Assembly: GCA_026706665.1 (NCBI GenBank)
Contig: JAPOYI010000016.1
Location: 39,713 to 103,712, forward strand
From: Gammaproteobacteria bacterium
GTDB taxonomy: Bacteria; Pseudomonadota; Gammaproteobacteria; Pseudomonadales; Azotimanducaceae
DNA length: 64,000 bases
Direction: 5' to 3'
Every line of letters starts with the position of its first letter. Position 1 is the stretch's first letter. The position numbers were made by a program, and so were the translations under genes. Below are positions 28,320 to 36,640 of the stretch, in pieces. A model generated the notes under the pieces. It had not been told where the DNA came from. It saw only the letters and a list, made by a program, of their open reading frames with translations, and did no database searches.

Positions 28320-29648
28320 ATGTCCCTGCCACGAGCACTGCAGGGAACTCGGGTGTTGGACTTCACCTGGGTCCGCGCCGGTCCCTGGGCGACGCGCTGG
28401 CTGGGCGCCCTGGGCGCCGAGGTGATCAAGGTCGAGTGGCCCGAAAACGAGCGTGGCAGACAGTCCGGCGGGAACACCACGCCCCGAGGCCATGAGCAGC
28501 ACTTCAATACGGGCGGCAACTTCAACGACACGAACTGCAACAAGCTGAGTGTCACGCTGAATGTCCGGTCGCCCAGGGGGAAAGACCTCATCCGGCGCCT
28601 GGTATCGGTTTCGGAAGCGGTCATAGAGAACTTCAGTTCCCGGGTGCTGCGGAGCTGGGGACTCGGCTACGAGGAGCTATGCGCGCTGCGGCCGGACATC
28701 GTGTACGTGTCCATGTCCGGGTTCGGCCACACCGGGCGCCACCATCACTACAAGACCTTCGGCCCGGTGGCACAGGCGATTTCTGGCCTGACCTTCCTCT
28801 CGGGGCTGCCAGGCAAACCACCCGCTGGCTGGGGGTGGTCGTACCTCGACGACACCGGCGGCCTGTACGGCGCCATGGGTGTGTTGACGGGCATCTATCA
28901 CCGCAATGTCACGGGCGAGGGCCAGCATATCGACCTGTCCCAGATGATCGCCGGCATCACGCTGAACGGCCCGGCGATCCTCGACCACACCGTGAACGGC
29001 CGGCCCTCGCGCCGGGAAGGTTTCCCGCCAGGCAACCGCACCCAATGGCCAGGCACGCCGGTGCTGTACAACTACCGCGGCCCGCAGGCGGCGCCGCACA
29101 ACGCGTACCGGACGCACCCGGGCGGCTACAACGACTGGTGCGTGATCGCCTGTTTCTCGAACGGGGAATGGCGGCGCCTGGTGCAACTGATGGGCGCGCC
29201 GGCCTGGGCCACTGTCGACGAATACGCCGACCTCGCCGGCCGCCTTCGCCAACAGGCCCAGATCGACCGCGCAATCGAGGCGTGGACATCGACCCAGGAC
29301 AAGTACGCGCTGACGAGAAGATGCCAGAAGGCCGGCGTCCGCGCCATGCCGGTGCAGAGTTCCGAAGACCGCGTCGAGCACGATCCGCAGCTTCGTCACC
29401 GGGATATGTACCTGGCGCTGGAGCATCCGGAGCTGGGCTCCAAGAAGCTGCAGAACGCGCCCTTCAAGTTGTCGTCTACGCCGGCCGTGAACCATCGGCC
29501 CGGCCCGCTGATCGGGCAACACAACCGGCAGGTGTTCGAAGACATCCTGGGGCTTCCCCACGAGGACCTCGTCAGCGGTTACGAGGACGGCACATTCTGG
29601 CCCGTTAACCGCCCGCGGTATCCGTACATGACTGAGATGCTGAAATGA
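28320..29648 (+). CDS. CaiB/BaiF (type III) CoA-transferase
   Basis: A 442-residue family III CoA-transferase moving CoA between carboxylic acids. N-terminal VLDFTWVRAGPWATRWLGAL and GAEVIKVEWP are family marks. A candidate catalytic Asp lies in SYLDDTGGLYGAMG, where the acyl-aspartate anhydride forms. GGAGG precedes ATG 28320. It overlaps the next gene, a second family member, by ATGA. Two adjacent unequal members suggest a heterodimer similar in principle to BbsEF, in which only one subunit is catalytic. It belongs to the 28-36 kb CoA-metabolism block. Confidence 0.93.
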   Translation: MSLPRALQGTRVLDFTWVRAGPWATRWLGALGAEVIKVEWPENERGRQSGGNTTPRGHEQHFNTGGNFNDTNCNKLSVTLNVRSPRGKDLIRRLVSVSEAVIENFSSRVLRSWGLGYEELCALRPDIVYVSMSGFGHTGRHHHYKTFGPVAQAISGLTFLSGLPGKPPAGWGWSYLDDTGGLYGAMGVLTGIYHRNVTGEGQHIDLSQMIAGITLNGPAILDHTVNGRPSRREGFPPGNRTQWPGTPVLYNYRGPQAAPHNAYRTHPGGYNDWCVIACFSNGEWRRLVQLMGAPAWATVDEYADLAGRLRQQAQIDRAIEAWTSTQDKYALTRRCQKAGVRAMPVQSSEDRVEHDPQLRHRDMYLALEHPELGSKKLQNAPFKLSSTPAVNHRPGPLIGQHNRQVFEDILGLPHEDLVSGYEDGTFWPVNRPRYPYMTEMLK

Positions 29649-30892
29649 GCGGTCCGCTGTCGAATCTCCGCGTGCTGGAACTCGCCGACGAGAAGGGCCA
29701 GTTCTGCGGGAAACTCATGGCGGATCTCGGCGCCGACGTGATCAAGGTCGAACCTACCGGCGGCGAGGCCACCCGTTCCGTGGGTCCGTTCCTGGACGAC
29801 ACCCCGGATCCGAACCGCAGTCTTTCTTTCTGGCACTACAACACGTCCAAGCGGGGCGTCACGCTCGATCTCGAATCGGACGAAGGCCGAGGCCTGTTCC
29901 GGCGCCTGGCATCGACGGCGGACATCGTGCTGGAGACGTTCGCACCCGGGTACCTGGCATCCCTGGACCTCGGGCACGAGACACTCGGCGCCGCCAACCG
30001 CAAGCTGATCATGTGTTCCCTGACGCCTTTCGGCCAGTCCGGGCCCTGGCGCGACTATCAGTCGAGCGACCTGCTGCACATGGCGGCAGGCGGCCAGATG
30101 GCCTCAAGCGGTTACGACGACAGCGACGTTCCGGATGCGCCACCCATTGCGCCGGGAGGCGGCAATGCCTGGCATACCGGCGCCCACTATGCGTACATGG
30201 CCATCATGGCCGCGCTGGTTCACAGAACCACAGCCGGCGAGGGCCAGCACATCGACGTATCGATACACGATGCCTGCGCACTGTCCACGGAGAGCGCGGT
30301 CGCTTCCTGGATATATCGCAATGAAGTCGTGATCCGGCAGACCGGGCGCCACCACGCCGCCAACCCGACGCCGAGGACGCAGTACCCGACGAAAGACGGC
30401 AAGTACGTCAACGCGCTCACGGGCGGCGGGCGCCTGGACCCGGCCTACGTGCGCACCCTGGCGGAATGGTTCGACCCCCATGGCCTCGCGGGCGACCTGA
30501 AGGACGAGCGCTACCGCGATCCCGAAGTCATCGCCGACAACGCCCAACACATCGTCGAGGAGGTGCTGGCCAACTTCATCGCGAACCGCAACGCGGATGA
30601 CGTCTACCACGAGGCCCAGGAGCGCGGATTCCCCTGGGGCGCCGTGCGCGCGCCCGATGAACTACTCTCGGACGGTCACCTCGAAGACCGGGAGTTCTGG
30701 ACCGAGGTGGAGCATCCCGAGCTCGGCCGCACGTATACCTATCCCGGCAGCGGCGCCATCTTCAACGGATCGCCGTGGCGCATCTATCGCCGCGCGCCGC
30801 TCATCGGAGAGCACAACGAGGAGATCTTCGGCGAGGAACTTGGGCTGTCGCCTGAAAAACTCGCGCGCCTGTCCGACGGCGGCGTGATATAG
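29645..30892 (+). CDS. CaiB/BaiF (type III) CoA-transferase, apparently lacking the catalytic Asp
   Basis: A 415-residue family III CoA-transferase translated with the preceding gene (4-bp overlap). It has LRVLELADEKGQFCGKLMAD, GADVIKVEPTGG and the dimer-contact segment TAGEGQHIDVSIHDAC. At the place where the family has Asp (for example in GDSNTG), this protein reads GNAWHTGAHYAYM, with no Asp nearby. It may serve as the non-catalytic half of a heterodimer with the 28320-29648 product, or the alignment may shift and hide the residue. The partner substrate is unknown. Confidence 0.92.
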   Translation: MSGPLSNLRVLELADEKGQFCGKLMADLGADVIKVEPTGGEATRSVGPFLDDTPDPNRSLSFWHYNTSKRGVTLDLESDEGRGLFRRLASTADIVLETFAPGYLASLDLGHETLGAANRKLIMCSLTPFGQSGPWRDYQSSDLLHMAAGGQMASSGYDDSDVPDAPPIAPGGGNAWHTGAHYAYMAIMAALVHRTTAGEGQHIDVSIHDACALSTESAVASWIYRNEVVIRQTGRHHAANPTPRTQYPTKDGKYVNALTGGGRLDPAYVRTLAEWFDPHGLAGDLKDERYRDPEVIADNAQHIVEEVLANFIANRNADDVYHEAQERGFPWGAVRAPDELLSDGHLEDREFWTEVEHPELGRTYTYPGSGAIFNGSPWRIYRRAPLIGEHNEEIFGEELGLSPEKLARLSDGGVI

Positions 30893-30910
30893 CGGCTGTT
30901 CCGGGGGCAC

Positions 30911-31627
30911 TTATCCCAGGTTGCGCCGAAACATGCCGTGCACCCGCTCCCAGTGCTTCTCCGCCGCCTCGCGGTTGTACCGGTCGCCTCCCGGCGGCGC
31001 GAAACCGTGCATCGCGCCCTTCATGAAGTCGATCCGGTAGTTGATACCCGCGTCGGACATGGCCTGGTCCATGATCTTCATTTCGTCCACGGTGGCCGTG
31101 GGATCCTCGTCGGCCCAGCCGAAATAGACCTCGACCTTGATCCGGTCGATCTGCCGGTGCGGCGAGTCGTCCTCGTGCGTGACGACCCAGGCCCCATGCA
31201 CCGACGCGATGGCGGCAACCCTGTCCGGCCAGGTCTGCGCCAGCGCCATGACGAGCGGCCCGCTCATGCAGAAACCGACCGCGCCTATCTTGCCGTCGGA
31301 GTCCGCCTTGTCGTTCTTCGCGGCAAAGTCGAGCAGGGCTTGGGCATCCGGAACGATCCCGTGTCGGGTGACGCTCTGCATGAGGGATCGCCGGTCCTCG
31401 TCGGGGTCCAGTTCGTGGTACGGCGTGACGCGGTAGAACAGGAAGGGCAGCAGCACGTAGTAGCCCGCGGTCGCGAGCCTGGACGCCATGTCCCGCAAGG
31501 CGGGCCGGATGCTCGGCGCATCCATCAGGTACAGCACGATCGGGTAAGGCCCCCCCTCCTCCGGGTGGTACTCGAAGGTGGTCATGCTCCCTTCCGGGGT
31601 CTGGATTTCGACTTGGCGTTCGATCAT
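30911..31627 (-). CDS. Dienelactone hydrolase family protein
   Basis: A 238-residue alpha/beta hydrolase. The nucleophile elbow is GFCMSG with Cys, the acid is probably the Asp in GWADEDPT, and the catalytic His lies in KGAMHGFAPPGG, giving the Cys-Asp-His triad of carboxymethylenebutenolidase relatives. Such enzymes open dienelactones in aromatic degradation or act on small esters. Start at ATG 31627 preceded by GGGGAG. Convergent with the CoA-transferase pair and divergent from the repeat protein gene. No signal peptide, so cytoplasmic. Confidence 0.92.
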   Translation of the reverse strand: MIERQVEIQTPEGSMTTFEYHPEEGGPYPIVLYLMDAPSIRPALRDMASRLATAGYYVLLPFLFYRVTPYHELDPDEDRRSLMQSVTRHGIVPDAQALLDFAAKNDKADSDGKIGAVGFCMSGPLVMALAQTWPDRVAAIASVHGAWVVTHEDDSPHRQIDRIKVEVYFGWADEDPTATVDEMKIMDQAMSDAGINYRIDFMKGAMHGFAPPGGDRYNREAAEKHWERVHGMFRRNLG

Positions 31628-31726
31628 TTGGCTGGCTCCCCTGTTCGTTCCGTGTCGAGGGTTGCCCAAGACTGCGCCCCCGTCAACATTTCCACGATAT
31701 GATGCCTTGACGTGGGGTCATGGGGG

Positions 31727-32653
31727 ATGACCGTGAAGAACCGAATCATTGTCGCGGTGCTGGCGTTGGCGGTGATGGCATTCCATACCGCCGCCGACGA
31801 AGAGGTCACGCCGGCACACGTCTACCAGGCTGTCGACCAGTTATCGGCGAATGTCGGACTGATCCGCGAGGTGATGGGTCGGCCGGAAGCCAGTGCCGAT
31901 CCCTGGGTCGTCATCGACGCGCAGCCGCGTCACGTCTTCTACCAGGCATTGACGTTGTTGCGGAAGGCGAATCGCCTGGCGGATGAACTGGGCGCCGCAG
32001 AACGCGTTGCGCCGCCGCCGTTGCTGGAGGAAGAGATCGCGCCGGCGAATGTGCTGAGTGTCGTGAGTCTCGCACGCGGCCAGATAGACGCTGTACGCCA
32101 CGAGTTGGGGATGACCTACGGGGCCGAGGCGCGGGATCTCGATCCCGGCAGGGAACCCAGGGACGTTATGCGCGAGATCGTCCAGGCCAGCCGCCAGTTG
32201 AATTTCCTGCTTGACCGACAGTTCAAGCCCGAGGACGTGTACGGACGCCTGGAACTTGCGGCGACCTATGTGGCGGGCGCCTTGACCGAGCATGAGTCCG
32301 AGCTGGCTTATGGGCGCCTGCCCCCGTTCGAACCCGGCAAGATGCCCGCCGATGTTTACCGCAGGGTCCTGGAGTGCCTCGAACTTACGACGGTGATCGG
32401 AGAGAAACACGGCATATCGATGCTCAAATTGAACCTGCGCCGCGAGCTCCGGCGCCGCGACATCGCGCCGGCGGATGTCTACGATCTCGCAACCACGCTG
32501 CTCTCCGAACTTGCCTACCTGACCCTGGTGCTGGATGCCAGGGACGTCGAAGCGCCGCCTGTTGAACGCCCCCGACACGTGTTTCCTTCCCACGTCTACC
32601 GGCTGGCGGGCATGCTCCAGGACGAACTGGCACGCCTCGAGGCCTTGCATTAG
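31727..32653 (+). CDS. Exported protein made of eight ~39-residue repeats
   Basis: A 308-residue protein with a signal peptide (RIIVAVLALAVMAFHTAA). The mature part consists of eight units opening with P-x-x-V-(Y/F/L/M): PAHVY29-33, PRHVF67, PANVL106, PRDVM144, PEDVY168, PADVY207, PADVY248 and PSHVY287. Spacing is 38-41 residues except one of 24. Each is followed by an amphipathic helix (xxxLxxxLxxL) and often a Lys/Arg-rich linker, so an alpha-solenoid-like periplasmic protein is likely. I know no family with this repeat. Start at ATG 31727; a GTG at 31712 adds five residues. Confidence 0.8.
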   Translation: MTVKNRIIVAVLALAVMAFHTAADEEVTPAHVYQAVDQLSANVGLIREVMGRPEASADPWVVIDAQPRHVFYQALTLLRKANRLADELGAAERVAPPPLLEEEIAPANVLSVVSLARGQIDAVRHELGMTYGAEARDLDPGREPRDVMREIVQASRQLNFLLDRQFKPEDVYGRLELAATYVAGALTEHESELAYGRLPPFEPGKMPADVYRRVLECLELTTVIGEKHGISMLKLNLRRELRRRDIAPADVYDLATTLLSELAYLTLVLDARDVEAPPVERPRHVFPSHVYRLAGMLQDELARLEALH

Positions 32654-32741
32654 CGCCGGAGCCGAAGTCGCGCGACGTGGTTGACCTCCCCGCCCTTCTC
32701 GCATTGAATGCAGTGTTTGTGCGCAAAAAAATGGGGTGGGA

Positions 32742-33155
32742 ATGAAACAGGGCGTTAATCCCGACGACTTGACGCGACCGTTCTGGGAAGCCGCTAACGA
32801 GGAGCGGCTCGTCATCCAGAACTGCACGGCCTGCGATCGCCTCCAGCACCCGCCGGCGGAGACCTGCTCGAAGTGCGGATCGGGAGCCGCGCTGGAATGG
32901 AAACAAATGAGCGGTCGGGGTCGCATCTACCACTATGGCGTCGTCCACGACTGTCCCATACGGCTTCTGCAGGAAGACCAGCCTTTCAACTGCGCCGTGA
33001 TCAACCTCGACGAGGATCCCGGCATCCAGATGTACTCCCACCTGCCCGGCACGCCGGTGGACGAAGTGCCGGTCGGAGCCGCCGTCGAACTCGTGTTCGA
33101 TACCGCGGCCAACGGGCAGAAAGTCCCGGAGTGGCGGGTCGTCACAGACAACTGA
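32742..33155 (+). CDS. DUF35 (zinc ribbon plus OB-fold) protein, thiolase partner
   Basis: A 137-residue protein. A rubredoxin-like zinc ribbon with CTAC...CSKC (residues ~28-45) precedes an OB-fold domain (~50-130). Such proteins bind acyl-CoA and form complexes with thiolase-like SCP2/Ltp proteins; the ChsH2-Ltp2 steroid aldolase is the best-studied case. The stop TGA overlaps the ATG of the next gene (TGATG), matching a stable pair. Start ATG 32742, with GGTGG-type ribosome-binding bases just upstream. A three-gene set with two thiolase-like paralogues. Confidence 0.9.
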   Translation: MKQGVNPDDLTRPFWEAANEERLVIQNCTACDRLQHPPAETCSKCGSGAALEWKQMSGRGRIYHYGVVHDCPIRLLQEDQPFNCAVINLDEDPGIQMYSHLPGTPVDEVPVGAAVELVFDTAANGQKVPEWRVVTDN

Positions 33156-34480
33156 TGGCCACCGAGAACGCACCCCGATCGATGTACCGGGCCCGCGAGG
33201 GACTGGGTGTTTGGGAACACCGCGGCGAGGTCGCGGCCGTGGGTATCGGACATGGCCCCACATCCCGGCGCTGGGACGGCAAGCCGGACACCTCGGTCGG
33301 CGCCATCAGCCTCCTCGCGCTGCGAAAGGCGATCGAAGACGCCGGCGTAAATCCGGAAGACATCGACGGACTCGTGATGGATGAACTCACGACCACGGGG
33401 GCTTTCTGGCCCCAGGGTCAGGAGTTGCCCTGGGACGTGATCAACGCATACAACCGCACCGATGCGCCGCTGGACGGGATCACGCAGTTGAGCGCCGAGT
33501 GGATACTCAAGAACATGCCCGAACTCTCCGGGGTCCAGTTCACGATGTACGGCCGGGTCTGCATGTCGAACGCCATCGTCGTCGCAGCCCAGGCGATCGG
33601 CGAGGGACGCGCGCACACCTGCCTCGTTCTCAAGGCCTGGCACAACCTCCCGGGACGCTACTACCAGACGGGTCCCAACGCCGACGACGCCATACCGGGC
33701 ACCAACGCCATGCGCTCGCTGTGGGGCACCCCCGCCTGTTACGGCACGGCGATCCAGTTCGCCGAGTACTGCCGCAAGTACGGCAAGAACCACGACATGA
33801 TGGCGCCGTTCATCTCGAACTCGCGGCGCAACGGCCTCAGGTTCCCCGAGGGGTACTGGGCGCAGCACCGGCCGGAGGAGATCACGCCGGAGGACTACAA
33901 GGCCGCGCGCTGGATCGCGAAACCTGCCAACCTGTTCGACAACGACATCCCGATCATGTGCTCGGCGGCGTATCTCTTCACCACCGCCGAACGCGCCCCG
34001 CACCTGAAGCAGAAGCCGGTCTATATCCTGGGCCACGCATCCAGCCGGGGCCAGGCGCGGAGTTTCATCCCCACGCTGGACGAAGTGGAGGCGGAGTGCG
34101 CCTCCAGCGGGCGCAAGCTGCTCGAAGCGGCGGGCATCACCGCGGACGATGTCTCCTTCGAGAACCTGTACGACGGGTTCCCGCAGTTCCACCAGTTTCA
34201 CATGGAAGGACTTCGCTACCGCGGGATACAGCCCGGGGAGGCGCTCGACTTCTACCAGACGGACATCAGCATCAGCGGACCCAACCCGGTGTCGCCGAGC
34301 GGCGGCAACATCGGCAGCGGGCGCAGCCGGTTCTGGATGCATACGGACTGCATCCAGCAGATTCAGCGCCGCGCCGGCGAACGCCAGGTGACGGGCGTTG
34401 AGCCCGTGATCGGCGTGTCCGGGGGTCCCATGCCGACAGGTGGCAACTTCACGTGCTGGAGCGCCACCCCGAACTATTGA
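33155..34480 (+). CDS. Thiolase-like lipid-transfer protein (SCP2/Ltp type), copy 1
   Basis: A 441-residue thiolase-fold protein. The nucleophile-region Cys reads GRVCMSNAIVVAAQAI, later segments are FENLYDGFPQFHQFH and the C-terminal SPSGGNIGSGRSRF and SGGPMPTGGNF motifs. It is coupled to the DUF35 gene (TGATG). About 33 of 441 residues differ from the second copy. The largest local change is at the Cys loop, GRVC here against GPGC there. The complex may be a thiolase or a retro-aldolase for a side-chain beta-hydroxyacyl-CoA; the sequence does not decide. Confidence 0.88.
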   Translation: MATENAPRSMYRAREGLGVWEHRGEVAAVGIGHGPTSRRWDGKPDTSVGAISLLALRKAIEDAGVNPEDIDGLVMDELTTTGAFWPQGQELPWDVINAYNRTDAPLDGITQLSAEWILKNMPELSGVQFTMYGRVCMSNAIVVAAQAIGEGRAHTCLVLKAWHNLPGRYYQTGPNADDAIPGTNAMRSLWGTPACYGTAIQFAEYCRKYGKNHDMMAPFISNSRRNGLRFPEGYWAQHRPEEITPEDYKAARWIAKPANLFDNDIPIMCSAAYLFTTAERAPHLKQKPVYILGHASSRGQARSFIPTLDEVEAECASSGRKLLEAAGITADDVSFENLYDGFPQFHQFHMEGLRYRGIQPGEALDFYQTDISISGPNPVSPSGGNIGSGRSRFWMHTDCIQQIQRRAGERQVTGVEPVIGVSGGPMPTGGNFTCWSATPNY

Positions 34481-34511
34481 GACAAGCGACCGGCACCCAA
34501 AAACCGCAGCC

Positions 34512-34533
34512 CCGCTCGGAAGCTCCCGAGCGG
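34512..34533 (+). other. Intergenic stem-loop between the thiolase-like paralogues
   Basis: CCGCTCGG (34512-34519) pairs perfectly with CCGAGCGG (34526-34533) around a 6-base loop, in the 73-base gap between the two paralogous genes and just before the AGGAG of copy 2. No T-tract follows. It could attenuate read-through or stabilise the mRNA. Confidence 0.5.
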
Positions 34534-34553
34534 CCCGTGGCAGGAGAGAATCC

Positions 34554-35879
34554 ATGAGCACCGAGAACGCACCCCAATCGATGTACCGCTCCCGCGAGGG
34601 CCTGGGGGTATGGGAACACCGCGGGAAAGTCGCGGCCGTTGGGATCGGACATGGTCCGACATCCCGGCGCTGGGATGGCAAGCCGGACACGTCCCTCGGT
34701 GCCATCAGCCTCATTGCATTGCGCAGAGCGATCGAAGACGCGGGTGTCGATCCCGGCGACATCGATGGGCTCGTGATGGACGAAAAAACGACCACCGGCG
34801 CATTCTGGCCTCGCGGGCAGGAGCTGCCCTGGGACGTGATCAACGCCTACAACACCACGGACGCGCCGCTGGACGGCATTACCCAACTGAGCGCCGAATG
34901 GATCCTCAAGAACATGCCCGAACTCGCGGGCAACAGGTTCACGATGTACGGGCCGGGCTGCATGTCGAACGCCATCGTCGTCGCCGCCCAGGCGATCGGC
35001 GACGGCCTCGCGCACACCTGCCTCGTCCTCAAGGCCTGGCACAACCTTCCGGGCCGCTACTACCAGACCGGCGCCAACGCCGACGACGCGATACCGGGAA
35101 CCGCCGCCTTGCGTTCCGTGTGGGGCGCCCCCGCGTGCTACGGCACGGCGATCCAGTTCGCCGAGTACTGCCGCAAGTACGGCAAGAACCACGACATGAT
35201 GGCGCCGTTCATCTCGAACTCGAGGCGCAACGGGCTCAGGTTCCCCGAGGGCTACTGGGCGCAGCACCGGCCGGAGGAGATCACGACGGAGGACTACAAG
35301 GCGGCGCGCTGGATCGCGAAGCCCGCGAACCTGTTCGACAACGACATACCGATCATGTGCTCCGCCGCGTATCTCTTCACCACCGCCGAGCGGGCCCGGC
35401 ACATGAAGCAGAAGCCCGTCTACATCCTGGGCCACGCGTCGAGCCGGGGGCAGGCGCGCAGCTTCATCCCCACGCTGGACGAAGTGGAGGCGGAATGCGC
35501 CGAGAGCGGCCGCAAGCTGCTGGAAGCCGCGGGCATCACCGTGGATGACGTCTCCTTCGAGAACCTCTACGACGGGTTTCCGCAGTTCCACCAGTTCCAC
35601 ATGGAAGGGATCCGCTACCGGGGCATCCAGCCCGGCGAGGCGCTGGATTTCTACCAGACGGACATCAGCATCACCGGTCCCAACCCGGTATCGCCAAGCG
35701 GCGGCAACATCGGCAGCGGGCGCAGCCGGTTCTGGATGCACACCGACTGCATCCAGCAGATACAGCACCGTGCCGGCGAACGCCAGGTGACGGGTGTCGA
35801 ACCCGTGATCGGCGTGTCGGGCGGCCCGATGCCGACAGGCGGCAACTTCACCTGCTGGAGCGCCACGCCGGACTATTGA
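34554..35879 (+). CDS. Thiolase-like lipid-transfer protein (SCP2/Ltp type), copy 2
   Basis: A 441-residue paralogue of the preceding protein, about 92% identical by eye with no gaps, so a recent tandem duplication. The Cys loop reads MYGPGCMSNAIVVAAQ, close to the family norm; C-terminal motifs match copy 1. GGAG (in CAGGAGAG) precedes ATG 34554. Its stop overlaps the HAD gene start (TGATG). One DUF35 gene serves two thiolase-like copies, so copy 2 may compete with copy 1 or form a hetero-oligomer. The substrate is unknown. Confidence 0.88.
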   Translation: MSTENAPQSMYRSREGLGVWEHRGKVAAVGIGHGPTSRRWDGKPDTSLGAISLIALRRAIEDAGVDPGDIDGLVMDEKTTTGAFWPRGQELPWDVINAYNTTDAPLDGITQLSAEWILKNMPELAGNRFTMYGPGCMSNAIVVAAQAIGDGLAHTCLVLKAWHNLPGRYYQTGANADDAIPGTAALRSVWGAPACYGTAIQFAEYCRKYGKNHDMMAPFISNSRRNGLRFPEGYWAQHRPEEITTEDYKAARWIAKPANLFDNDIPIMCSAAYLFTTAERARHMKQKPVYILGHASSRGQARSFIPTLDEVEAECAESGRKLLEAAGITVDDVSFENLYDGFPQFHQFHMEGIRYRGIQPGEALDFYQTDISITGPNPVSPSGGNIGSGRSRFWMHTDCIQQIQHRAGERQVTGVEPVIGVSGGPMPTGGNFTCWSATPDY

Positions 35880-36244
35880 TGGAAGGAAACAACAGGATGA
35901 TCTTGATCAGCTTCGACATTGACGGGACGCTGGAGGAAGGCGACCCGCCGGGAGTCCTGACCATGGACTTCGTTCGCGAAGTGAAAGGCCAGGGCTACCT
36001 CGTCGGAAGCTGTTCCGACCGACCCATCAGCGCCCAGCGCGCCATGTGGGAACGTCACGGCATCGAGGTGGACTTCACCGTATCGAAACACATGCTCGAA
36101 GACGTCAAGGCCGACTTCGAGGCCGAGGTGTACTACCACATCGGCGACCGCGAGGACCTGGACAAGCGTCCTGCGGAGAAAGCCGGCTTCGAGTTTCTCT
36201 GGCCGCACGAAGCCGCGGACAGGCCCTGGTCCGCGGGCACGTGA
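35879..36244 (+). CDS. Small HAD-superfamily protein
   Basis: A 121-residue cap-less HAD-fold protein. Motif I is FDIDGTLEEG (nucleophile Asp and acid Asp), motif II is the Ser in GSCSDRP, and motif IV is HIGDREDLDKRPAEKAGF. The usual Lys of motif III is not evident in this short core. Start at ATG 35879, overlapping the thiolase-like stop codon; ATG 35897 is an alternative with AAGGA upstream. Translational coupling suggests it belongs to the DUF35-thiolase operon, but a phosphatase there has no obvious role. Confidence 0.8.
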   Translation: MEGNNRMILISFDIDGTLEEGDPPGVLTMDFVREVKGQGYLVGSCSDRPISAQRAMWERHGIEVDFTVSKHMLEDVKADFEAEVYYHIGDREDLDKRPAEKAGFEFLWPHEAADRPWSAGT

Positions 36245-36264
36245 CGCCTTATAGCGAAATGGAT

Positions 36265-36285
36265 GCGGCGACCACTGCTCGCCGC
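36265..36285. terminator. Hairpin between convergent genes
   Basis: GCGGCGA (36265-36271) and TCGCCGC (36279-36285) make a 7-bp stem with a 7-base loop between the HAD gene and the convergent pterin dehydratase gene. No T-tract follows, so it is a weak candidate. Confidence 0.4.
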
Positions 36286-36293
36286 CGCTCACG

Positions 36294-36581
36294 TCAGGCG
36301 ATGCCGTCCATGAATCCCGCAAGTTCGATGTCCAGCGACGTGACGCCCCCGGCGTCGTGCGTGGACAGGCGCACCTCCACCCGGTTCCAGACGTTGAACC
36401 ACTCGGGATGGTGATTCATCTGTTCGGCCTTGAGCGCGGCCCGGCTCATGAAACCGAACGCCGCGTTGAAGTCGTCGAACCCAAACGTCTTCTCGATCCC
36501 GTTGCCGGCATCGTCGAGCGCCCAACCGTCGAGTCCGGCGAGCGCGGATTGCAGCGCGTCGTCAGTCAGTCTTTCCGCCAT
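36294..36581 (-). CDS. phhB: Pterin-4a-carbinolamine dehydratase
   Basis: A 95-residue enzyme that recycles the tetrahydropterin cofactor of phenylalanine hydroxylase by dehydrating the 4a-carbinolamine. The family motif is [16 protein letters not shown], with the catalytic His residues, and [15 protein letters not shown] near the C-terminus. GGGAGG lies 8 bases before ATG 36581. It is downstream of the GST gene on the same strand, 59 bp apart. The window also carries HPPD and an Lrp regulator, consistent with phenylalanine/tyrosine catabolism, though no phhA is present here. Confidence 0.94.
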   Translation of the reverse strand: MAERLTDDALQSALAGLDGWALDDAGNGIEKTFGFDDFNAAFGFMSRAALKAEQMNHHPEWFNVWNRVEVRLSTHDAGGVTSLDIELAGFMDGIA

Positions 36582-36640
36582 CGATGTTCCTCCCTCATAT
36601 GGGTCCGGTTGTGGTACGCGGCCTCAGGTGGCACCCGCGG

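Noticed and set aside
32933..34843. Long minus-strand open frame across the thiolase-like genes
   Set aside because: It runs through two gene copies and an intergenic gap with the same shadow translation. No motif, and it is antisense to conserved proteins.
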